This document shows positions 47,330 to 59,300 of a DNA stretch of 64,000 nucleotides, in pieces. The position numbers were made by a program, and so were the translations under genes. Every line of letters starts with the position of its first letter. Within the stretch, counting starts at the first letter, position 1. The DNA comes from Lineus longissimus (taxonomy: Eukaryota > Nemertea > Pilidiophora > Heteronemertea > Lineidae). Location: positions 11,656,349-11,720,348 of the forward strand of contig NC_088318.1 in assembly GCF_910592395.1 (NCBI RefSeq), written 5' to 3'. Under the pieces are notes generated by a model. It was not told where the DNA came from and made no database searches. It worked only from the letters and a program-made list of their open reading frames with translations.

Positions 47330-50300
47330 ATGCCTATCGGACCATTTGGAGAGATCCTTGGTACCACTGGTACCTTGGAGAGTTTGAGTGCGTCAGCCCA
47401 GGCCTACAAGAGTAAAGTTGTTGCACCAAGAAATCCAAAATTGTTGAAGAGTCGTGACTCGGAATTTCAGGTGAGGGTTCAAGACTGGACTAAGGTAGCA
47501 AAATTGGTAATAGTAATCCTGATTGGTATGTCTGGGATTTATTTAATTCTTCCCCCATCAGAAGTGGCCATAATGCCATGATTCCACTCAATTGACAATT
47601 CAATACCAATTGTAATTGAGTACTAGAAATGTTTGCAAAGTATTGTAGCCTAATTGTGCATGTTGACCTGATGTTTGAAGACTTTTTTCAATTCAGCCAG
47701 TAATTTAAAATAATTTCATCCTTTTCTCCTAAACACCATTTAGGTTGTGAAGAAGGTAAAGAGCATTCATTGGTGCATGGCTTTCACTTATACTAGATAC
47801 TGTTACTCTCAGGACAATATGATGCTTTTCATTGTAGAAACGTCTCAATCTGTCACTGCACTTCGCATGTTTTAGTTTTATAATATCATCTGTATCATAG
47901 TAGCGTGTCTGTACTATTGCCAGTTAATTTCTCTATTGTCTGTGTCTGTATTTAGATGCCTTCTCACTTTCTATTCTGTGTGTCATTGTCCGTCTGTATT
48001 ATTCTATTCTACATATAGTTCACATAGATCTATCTACTTGCCTGTCGAGTCTATGAATGATGTTTGTGACTGAGCTACATTATACAGTTTAATGACCTGG
48101 GCTAACACTCCAATCAAACTCTAATAAACTTTACAATCTGACGGAATAAAGTGAGTCTTCATATGAACCCGCTCACCTTTTTCATGGGTTTTTTGTCTGT
48201 ATTTAACCGGTAGTCAATTTGCTCACCATGGCACTGGTTATCCTGATCTACTCACACAAATTCTGTCATGATTATTCTGTTTTCTTTTCAGATGACTCCG
48301 TCCCGATTTATGTTCCAAATGTCACTGGATACCGACAAGAAACTTGCCAACACTCACCAGATGAGACTTCCACAGAAAGTACAGCTCTTGGATATGGGAG
48401 AGACAACTCATCAGAGGGTAAGACTCTTTAAGTCATGATTGATGATATTTTGATATGTGAAGGGCTGAAATATCATGAGTTTAAAAACCCATTTGCCTCT
48501 GGACACTTTATAGAAAGAGGCAAATAGATCTTATATGAAATATAATCATCCACTGCCAAATTCTGTGTCACCAGCAGTTGCTACGATAACAGGTGTATAT
48601 TTCCTGTCCTGAAGTGACCTGCTGATTGCTCCTCTTGCAATCCTCAATTTGATGTGTCAGTTTGGCCAATATCATCCCTTGTTTGGTAGATTATTCATTC
48701 ATATTGTGATCTCTTGAATTTTCTTTCAGTTCTCGAACATTGACATCGAAGAACCAATGTTCCAACCGTTTCCATCGGAAATCTTCTTCCAACGCTACAA
48801 ACCATTCGAAACCTACGAAGTGCCCCTACTGCTGAGGAACAATGACAAGGTTCCACGTCTGGTCAAGGTCTCGCATGCTGAGAGCCCGTATTTCAAAATC
48901 ATCAGTCCCCACGACGTTGGCCATAAGGTTGGACCTGGGTTGCCAACCACATTCAAACTTCAGTTTACACCAGAGGAAAATAAGGTGAGTTTGGTTGACC
49001 TCCACATCCTGTGTTTTAACTTTATTCTATTTTCAGGCCTAAGAAATCGGTCCCTCTGGAAACATTTTGATATACCAGTAGCTTGTTACTCTGTCTAGTT
49101 TCCCTTTGCTTTAGCTGGATTGCTTTGAAGTGGATAATACACATTCTTTTACGTTTTGTGAGTACCAGCGAGTTGTTGATGGTATATGCTTCAAAACTAC
49201 AGTTTCTGATGATATCAAATTCTCTTACAGGACTACAACCATGAGTTGCTGTGTATCACTGAGAGGGAGAAGTTTGTTGTTCCCGTCAAGTGCATTGGTG
49301 CGCGCGCTCTGTTAGACTTCCCCGACGAGGTTCATTTCGCTGCATCGCCAGTCAAGTACCCATCGACAAAAACACTTCTGGTCCGAAATGTTGGGAACAG
49401 GGAGGCAAAGTTCTCACTGACTGTGGATAAGTAAGTACTTCGTCACCAGCATCATCAGATTTGGTGATGAGACCCAGAGTTGGGCCTTGCCATATTATTC
49501 ATGTTCATAGACTGTTGTCTCAACAGAGCCAGGTTGTTAAGTTACATCACTGTCACTATCAGGAGTAAGTTGTACTCAAAGAGAACATTGTTCTAAATCT
49601 CTATGATTATCTATCTGTACGGATATCTGTACGGATAGATGTACATGTAGGCCAGGTTGAGCTTGTTACATTAAGTAAAACAGCTATGTGCCACAAAGAG
49701 CAAAGTTGCAGTCTTAGGGCAGTCAGACAAGTTTGAAGTTCCAAACATTAGAGTTAGATGTTCGATTCCCCATTTCAGGCCTTTCAAAGTGACCCCAGAG
49801 AATGGTATCTTGCCTATCAACGAGAGTATGCAGGTTACCGTCGAATTCAAACCGACCACTGTCGGCGATCACCAGAAAGATCTTCTGCTTCATTATGACA
49901 CTGGTAAGTCTGATTGGACAGTATATTTGCTTTCTTATAACCAAATCTCAACAAAAATCTGAGTATCGTAAATTTCAGTGAAATTGTATTTCAGTAAAAT
50001 AGTAAATGCAGCTGTCAATATCAACAGTTTTCTGAGGCCAAGCCTTCCAGCACTGAATATTTGACTAATTTCAATTTTAGGAGATGACATCTTCATTAGC
50101 CTGTATGGTGCTGGTCAGGATGCGAATGTGCGCCTCGATAAAAATTCCATCAGGATTGAGAATACATTCATTACAATGGCCAATCAGAGAACGGTTACAA
50201 TCAGTAACCGTAGTAACGTCATCGCACATTTCAAATGGACGCAGTTTGCTACACAAGAAGAAGAAGACCAGCAGAAGAGTTTGTAAGTAGAATTTTAAAA

Positions 50301-53300
50301 AGGAAAGTCAATATGACATTAGAAAGGAATCATCATATTTTGCTGAAATTTGCAGGTTGTTTGCTGCTACTTTCGAGCCAGTTTGTCTCTTTCAAGATAG
50401 GGGCCTCTTGTGGCCAAACTGTTACAGTTGACGTGATGTCTGAAAGTCAAAGGTTGACCCCATAAGTCGGCCATTTTATATCCCCAGATGAACATCCCAC
50501 TTGGAAGTTCATCTAGAATGAGGCAAATTGGCCCAAATATCTAAACTGCATGCTTTTTTTGCGTTTTTCAAAGGTACTTCACCAACTTGAATAAGGAGGA
50601 GACAGTGGAAACAGACCGTTTTCTTGAGGAGTGTATCAGTGATCCAACACTCCGAGATAAGATGTCCATCCTCAGTAGGACTTTCACAAACAAGAAAAGG
50701 GTATGTATGATTCCACTAAATTAGAGCTGGGCCACTGACTGCATGTAGCAAAGTGCTGCACAGCAACGAAATTGGGAGCTGTATGGTATTGGTACACCAA
50801 AAATGTACAGCGCATACATTGTAACAAAGTTTCTACGTTGAGTGGGTGTCCATTGTGTTTCTCTCCTACTGATTGTATGCCGCATCCTGGACAATGCATT
50901 TCTAGAATATTAAGAATTGTAAAAAATATGGTTTCTGAGCGTAAAGCTTTCCCTTTTCCAGATCATAACGAGTGATAAGATGTTATTCACCGATGACGTC
51001 ATCAAGATTGACCCGCCTGAAGCAGACATTTGGCCAAACTCATCAATCGAATGCAACATCATCTTCCGTCCAGCAGAAGCGAAGACATACCAGCGTACAG
51101 CATTCTGTGATGTCACTGGACGCGAGTCACGTCTGCCTTTACGTATCCGTGGTGATGGTAACGGTCCCCAGACTCAGTTCTCATTCGATGAATTAGACAT
51201 GGGGAACATCTTCATCAACTCGACTCACAACTATGAAGTTGTTCTGGCCAATAAGGGCGATATCGATGCTATTTACACTGTCATGCCATCAAAGACAGTG
51301 TTTGGACCAATGTTTACATTCAACCCAGCTGAGGGCATTGTGATGCCCGATGGACACCAAGCCATACAGATGACGTTCAAGAGTCCAGTGCTTGGGGAGT
51401 TCGAGGAGGAATTTGAGTTCCAGATTGATGGTTCTCCGGAGAATTCAAAGCTTTGCTTCAAGTAAGTATTCCTTTTTCCATCTATTATTCTATTTCAAAG
51501 GTTAAGTTTACCAATAGAAATCAATGGAAATAAAAACGTTTCGACCAATATTGCAGTAACATTTGGTAATACTACTTTGCCAGGAATGGAGTTGAGTGGA
51601 CGACTCTTGAATGCCAAAATGTTTTGAGTAATGATTCCTTGGAGAATGCCTGCTGAACTTCAACTGTTACTGTATCTTGTCTTCTCTTTCCAGGGGATCA
51701 GTAATTGGCCCAACCTTCCACTTTGATACTCACAAACTGAAATTTGGCCCTGTCTCATATGGCTTCAAGAACACCCAGTTCTGTACCCTTCACAACTCAT
51801 CCCTGGTACCGATGACGTACACCCTCAGAATCCCAGGTGATGGTGACACGCCAAGTGTTGAGGCAACTGATGACGAGGCCATTGACAACTCCATCCACAA
51901 TCCGAAAGAGTTTGAAATCACGCCGAACACTGGGACCCTCCCTCCGCAGAGCAACAAGAAGATTCAAATTGATTTTGTGTCAAACACTTTGAGGAAATAC
52001 GACACTGCGCTTGTCGTTGATGTCAAAGGTGTTGGTGATGAGATCGTTTCGCTTCCCATCATTTCCCGGTGTGTCATTCCAAACATCACTGTGCTGACCC
52101 CGATCCTGGATTACGGAAGGTGCTTCTTGAATCATCCATATGAGCAGAATGCCAAGCTGTCCAATGATTCTGACCTGCCGGCGAAATATGAAGTCATACC
52201 ACAAGTTGATGATGACTTGATTCCTATCAAATTCTACAGTCCTCAACCGAAGGTATGAATATCTTTTAGTATTGAAATCATATACTGTGTGAGGCCCTGT
52301 TTTATGCCATTAAAAGCACTGATCTTGAACCTGGTCAATTGGTTTGAAAAAAGTATCTCATTCATAATCCAAGCATCATGTGTTTGAAACCTGGTGCTGC
52401 CCTGTGGCCTGGGCAAGTCACCTTATTTGTCATATTCGTTGGACTAAACTGAGAGAGGTTGGAATGACTTAATCTGGATTGCCTCGTCCGTTTAAAGCAA
52501 TGTCTTTGTTGTCTTGCAGGGCATTATCCCTCCCCACCATGTCATCGAGGTGCCGCTCGTCATCACTCCAAAAGGCCTTGAAGAGTTGGAGGTGATGAGC
52601 AGTATTCATATCTTCGGCAGCATTGAACAAGCGCTGGTAAGTATTGTAGTTCTTGCCCTTAACATGACATCAACTTATTAGGTCGCTTACTTTTACAGTT
52701 GTTAAGGTCTCTTACTTTTACTGTTACTGTAAGTTCTCTTACTTTTACAGTTGTTAAGGTCTCATACTTTTACTCTTACTGTAAGTTCTCTTACTTTTAC
52801 AGTTGTTAAGGTATCTTACTTTTACTGTTACTGTAAGGTCACTTACTTTTACTGTTACTGTAAGGTCTTTTACTATTACTGTTATTTATACATGTTCCAG
52901 CCTGTACAGATCAGTTGTATTGGAGAAGGACCCGTGGTGCACGTGGAACCTCTTGAGATCAACTGGGGTCAGATCCCTGTCCTGACGGACACCCCAGCTA
53001 CGATCTACCTCTCCAATGAGTCGCTCATCCCAGCAAAGTTCACCGCTCACATGGTCAGGCCAAGCTCTGTTTGGACGGTCGAACCTCGCGATGGAGAGAT
53101 TCCACCAGAGGAGGAGGCGACCCTTACAGTCACGGCAAGACTGGATGACTGCGTCAGGTAATGGTTCCTCGGTCATAGATTTCTTTACTGTTTTAGACAC
53201 TATCGAAAAATAATAGAAATTTAAGACATCACATTATGAAAGAGACTCGTCAAGCAATAGTGAAGCCAGTGGAATAATTGAATCAAAGTTAACGGTATTT

Positions 53301-56300
53301 TCTTAATTAAGGTTCCAAGACAAACTCCAGATCAACTTCCTCAACAGCCAGTCTCGTGTCATACCACTGATGGCGTATGGTCACGGCACAACCATTACTG
53401 CTATCCCTCCTCTTGGACCAGTCCTTGATTTGGGACCCCACTTTGGGTAAGTCAACATGCTTATTCACAGTCAAATATTTCTGCACTGCGAGTTGTAGAG
53501 TCCTAAATCCTGCTTGCTGTGGCAGTTACTCCCAGTTTGATAATGGAACTTGTTGTTGTCACAAATGTTGTTATATCAAATATTACAGGAGCAACCCATG
53601 TCGCAGGAAATTCATCTTGACAAACAGCGGCAGACGTCACCAACAGCTTGTCTGGAATACGGAGGGTTACCCTCTGGTCAAGTCACGTCGCGATCCTCTG
53701 CCAATGAATCCAAAAGATGTCCGGTATAAGCAGATCCAGGCAAATACAGCCCAGCCCAGCGGTCCCATCTTCAGGCTGACACCCCAGCGCATGGAGCTTC
53801 AACCCGGTGAAAGCATTGAGGCGACTCTGGAAGGGTTTGTGGATACGTAAGTCCCATATACACAAATCTACATGATAAAGTATCTTGACTGAGATTGGCC
53901 TTTTAAACACCCAAAGACTTGAACATTACATTCTTAAAGACTGAAGTTATCTTAAAGGGAGTTAGCAACATTGGCTTGCAGTGTTGTTTTAATGCACTAA
54001 CCATTACATTTGATAGTTACTCGCTTTTGCTTGGACGTGATCCCACGATGGTAAGAGAGGTCAGTTGCCTCAGGGCAGTATCCCAATGGCACTGGTCCTT
54101 TCCACTACCAAAGCAATACATGTATTAACTTCTCATGTTTCTTCGCACTTTAGGCCACAAGCTGTCAAAGAGCGTCTCCTATGCCATGCCATCATTGGTC
54201 GGGCTGGAGGGAAGGAATTGATCAAGAAAGTTGATGTCAAAGTGGAATTCATCGCACCGTTGCTAGAGTTCTCCGACAAATATGTATTCTTTAGAGTTGA
54301 CGGGGTGAGTAGAAAACTGATGCAATTCTGGTTTGTGATGTTTTTGAATGAAAACTTAGTTAGGAGACTGATTTCTGCTATCTCCGTAAAAATAATGAAT
54401 TCTTCGATTTCACTTTCAGCATCCTGGTGTGGAATTGGAACTGCAGATGAGGACTCTTGAGTTGACGAATGTATCCAGCCTCCCGCTGACCTCGCAACTC
54501 TCACTCAAATACCCATTCCAGATTGTGCTCGATGATGGTGAGGAGGTGTCTGAGACGGTTAGTATGGTATTCATGTTTTTGGGGGGGAAATATTTGGAGA
54601 AAAATGATCATCTCTGTAGTTAAGTTTCAATGGCAGGACGAAGAGTAGTATATTCTCAATATTGAAGAAATTAGGACAGATTTGTGAAAATCTGTGCAAT
54701 GCTTTAGTCCTTTTTTTTGAAGATGAGAACATTTCGTTCGAAATTCCCTTGATTAATCTTGGTATAAACTGACGGAAAATTCTTTATTTCAGGAAGTGCA
54801 TCTTTCGATAGGTCAGCATGTCAGCGTAAGAATTCAGTTCGACCCTGCATACAAGGACGACCGCCACATTCGTACGATCGATGAAGTTCTAACCGTCGCT
54901 TACAAAGAACATCCCCATATTGTGAGTAGCAGTTCTAAGAATAGCCACTGGTCTCCATGTCTGTTACAATTGGGATTTAGTTTATCAAAGTTTTGATTGC
55001 TAGATCCATTATTTTGTCCGATAGTTATTGACAGATTGTGGATATAGTCTAAGTCGCAGTTGCATGTTGTAGAGAATGGAACCAAGTCTGCATGTCTGAG
55101 ATCGTATGATAAAAGATGCCAAATGATATCCTGAACTCTTTACCAAAAAAATTCATGCATATTTTCATAAACTTTTTCATCTCAAGGACTACATTGCCCT
55201 ACGAGGTGAGGTCTATTTCCCTAATTTGGACTTCGAGAAAGCAGTTGTTGACTTTGGTTGTATCTTGAATGACACCGAGGTGACACGCTATATCAACATC
55301 ACCAATAACAGCCCAATGGATGTCAAATACCGCTGGTCTTTCCTGATTGGGGATGAGCCGTACGCCATCTGGAATCGCCGTCCAAAAGTTGTGGAATTAA
55401 AAGACGAGGTGACAGCTTCTGAGGATGATTTGATTCCTGTGCCACCACCAACGGAGGCGAGCCGTGAGGTGGAGGTGCTGATTGAAGAGATGCCGGAAGC
55501 TCGGGAAGACGAGGAGCTTGGTCAGGAAGTCAAGGTGCGTAGGAAGAGTTATTCCCATGATGAACTTTGCTGTTGAAATCTGTTGGTCAGATGATGGACA
55601 TGTTCAAGAAGATAAGACAAGGGGGGACAGGGGGAGGGTAGAAAAAGTTTTGTGACACTACAGAGATGTGATGTCAATTTTGTCTGAGTTTTCATATCAT
55701 TTTGATGCATACCCCATTGAAAAATGTGATTTCTCTTGTTAGGATGGCGATGCAGACATGTCTGTAGCCCAGGATAGAGAGACTGAGAAGACAGATGAAG
55801 CCTCCCGTGCTGTCAGCAAAGAGGAACTCATCCTCAATTTGGATAATGTTGAAAGTGAAAAAGAGAAAGATGAGAAGGAGGAGACAGCAGAAGGAGAAGA
55901 GCAAGACCTTGAAGAGCCAGAAAAGGTAAAATGAACATCCTGTGCAAATATACACTCGCTTTTTTTGTGTCCCTCTCTTAGGTGATGGAATGGTTGCGTG
56001 CTTGGTACAGAATATGACTCAAATTTTGATAAAAACGCTCTAGTGGAAATTGTCCTTAACATGTCGCTGATGTCGTATCTTGTTGCTTTTCTCAGGCAGA
56101 ACAGGAGACACAGGGAACCGAGGAGAAGAAGTCCCCGCGTGAGTCTGCAAGGAGTGTAAAGGAGACGCCCAGGCCTGGCACATCTGCAAGCAAACGACCA
56201 GCCATTAATGATGTATTGCAGTCACTGCTGGAACAGGACAGAGACCCTAGTCCTGTAGGCGTGGAAGAGGTCTTTGACATTCTTCCTTTGTATGGCCACC

Positions 56301-59300
56301 TGAAGCCAGGAGACACGGAACAGATCACCTTGACCTTCTATGGCCATGCCGACATCTGGAGCAAAGCGAAGGCGGTCTGTGAGGTGGAGGCAGGGCCAAC
56401 ATATGAGTTTGAGCTCAAAGGTGAAGCATCCCTGGTTGAGTACAGATTTGACGAGACAGATATCGACTATGGAAAACAGGTGGGTGATTGAAACCTTCGC
56501 TGCTTCAGTATGAGCTTACTTCTTTCACTCGCTGTCCTGTGGTTTCAGTCCGTACTCTCCCATTGAGCTGACTTCTAATGACTCTCACTTTCAGATGTAT
56601 GACGACATTGCCACGGCTGAGATCACCCTCCACAACCTGGGTAAAGTTGGCTTTGAGTTCACGGCTCTTGGTATGGATCCAACCCTTGAAGAGAAACCAC
56701 GACCAGGGGTCCCTGTCATGATTCCTCACACTGTAAGTGCACATTTTCCCCAAACTCATGGAACTTTTGTGGCGCAAATGCATCCATTCAAGTTTAAGGC
56801 GAACTTATCTATGAAAACGGTGGATGATGCCACAGTCAACAGTAACCATATCATGTTTTGAAATAAAAAGTCAAATTAAACACACAAGTTGTTTTATTTT
56901 TCAGGGTCATATCGAGGCAATGAGTCAACAAACTCTGACCATCAAGTACTTGCCCGGCGTTCCTGAGAGATTCCACCGCAGTTTCCAAGTCCAGGTTGCG
57001 CACTTTGAACCTGATACAATCAATCTGTACGGAGAAGGTGTTTTCCCCAGGATTTCTCTCGACCTGCCACGTATCGGAGATGAGGCGGGTCACTACAGCA
57101 GCCTGTTGAAGGAGGCAAGGGAGACGCTGTGTAAGGATTCGAGGAAGGAGTGCACTGACAAGGAGGCGCAGGGATCTCACAGATTAGCAGAGGAGGGCAA
57201 ACCTTGCATTACCATGACGGTAAGTCTTCTATTGGATCGACCTGTTGTATCAATGCCATCGGTCACCTCAGTAGAGGTTGTGAGATGTGATATGGACTGT
57301 TAGTTTTAGTGCAAATTTGTTGACAATAGCTTTCTTTGCCTTGAACTGGTAGTCGTTGAAATCCAGTGTCAATCATTGACCTTAAGTAGCAGGGCTTGCT
57401 TTTTAAGGTGGGTTTCTCTCTTGAGTGCTGCTCTTCCCTCATTATCAAAATATTCCCACAAAACATGTCAGGCTGACAGTTGATTGTGTTCGTGTGGTAC
57501 TCGTTGACGTATTCTATAGCTGTTGATGGGCACCAAAAATCGCTGGCAATTTCAATTAAATACTTCTTTACTTTGTAATTTCAGCAAGAACATGTTCCAT
57601 CAGAGCTTGAGATTCAGATGGAGGTTGAACGCCTGATGGTGCAGGAGTTTGCCGTGGACCGGCAGCTGGGCAACATGACCAACAGAAGTGAGGAGGTGCA
57701 AGAGGTTACAAAGTCTCAGGTGTCTGCTACTGATCGAAGTCTGAAAAACGCAACAGACAGGAGCTCCAAGAAGGGTGCCAAGAAATCTAAGAAACCAAAG
57801 TAGGTATCATTGTGTTGTGTATTGTAGTGGTGTTTGTCTTTCTTATGTGATGAGACAACGTGACGTTTACATTTGCACAAAGCTCAATAATTCCCCTATG
57901 GTAATCCCCTAGGTATGATAGAAGTGTTGTTGTACTTTCAGGCCAAGGCTTGCAGACTATCAGCTCGATTTCGGTTACGTCGTCCTCGGCACCGTCCGTA
58001 CTCACATCGTACGAGCAACAAACACTGGCATGTTCCCTTGTTCTTTCTCCGTGGATCGCGACAATATCCACCATTGTGGATTCAACGTTGAACTGGATCG
58101 TGTACGTCAGCTTCCCGGAGCACCTGATCACGAGACTGTCGACTTCGTCGTAAGCTTTGATCCGAGGGGAGCGAACCTTTCACTAGGATCGGTGGAAACG
58201 GAAGTGCCAGTCAATGTAAGTAGGATGTAATCATGGCTTTGTAGTGTCGGCTCATCTTAAATGGTTAGTGTGAATCAGCCAGGAGGCTTTATGAGTCGCA
58301 TACCTTTTCTGGGCTCATACAGAGCATGACTAATAAATAATGGTCTTTTCCTTCAGATTGTCGGTGGCCCCCAGGTGTGTATGCGTCTCTCCGCCCACGT
58401 GACAATGCCCGATATGGAGATCTCAACGGACACGTTGGAATTCGAGGAGGTGCGCTGCGGTGAATGTAAAGTGGTGACTGTCCAGCTGCACAATCATAAA
58501 CATGTCCGCTGCGAGTGGTCTTCCATATCTGATGACAATAATAAGAGGAAGGTAGGTCAAAGTTCACACTTTTCTTCATACCCATCAATCACCTGTTTAC
58601 CATATACATCGTGTCCTGATGACTGGTTCTAAAGGAGCAATTACCGTGATGTGATTCTAAGTGTACATCCAGTGTTTTGGAGTCCTTTTGGAAATGATGA
58701 AATTGTAAAAAACCTTGGTCGGTTTTTGTTTTCAGATTGACAAGACCATTCCGATGCATCTCCGCCGTAAAATGCGCCAAGAAAAACCCAAGCCCAAGAC
58801 GTTCGAGATGATGCCTCCGACGGGTTACTTGATGCCTGGACAGAGGGTTAACGTCCAGGTCAAGTTCATGCCAACTGAAGAGGTGAGTCATGTTCAAAGT
58901 GCGGTGGTGTATCTGTGAGAGGTTCCAATCCTTCTGTGGCCACTGTGTTGTTGCTCATTGATATCACTCAAAATACTCTGGGGTACTGAAATATTTGGTG
59001 AATGGCCTCCTGCAGAAGCATTTATGAAAAAGAACTTCATTGAAAGAAGAAGTTGTAAAAGCTTGACTGACCGAAATCATTATCTTTGACTTGTTACTTG
59101 TTTCAGAAATTCTACGAGCAAAGAATACCAATCCGTCTGTCTCAAAGCAGTCAGCGTATTCTTCTCCTGGCCCGAGGTCAAGGCCTGGAGCCGAGGTTGG
59201 AGATGGACAAGAATCTGGTGGAGTTTGGCCCGATCTTGCCGCACAGTAGCGGCGATGAGCAAGACGTAATCGTCAGGAACCCCTGCTCGTTCCCGATTGA

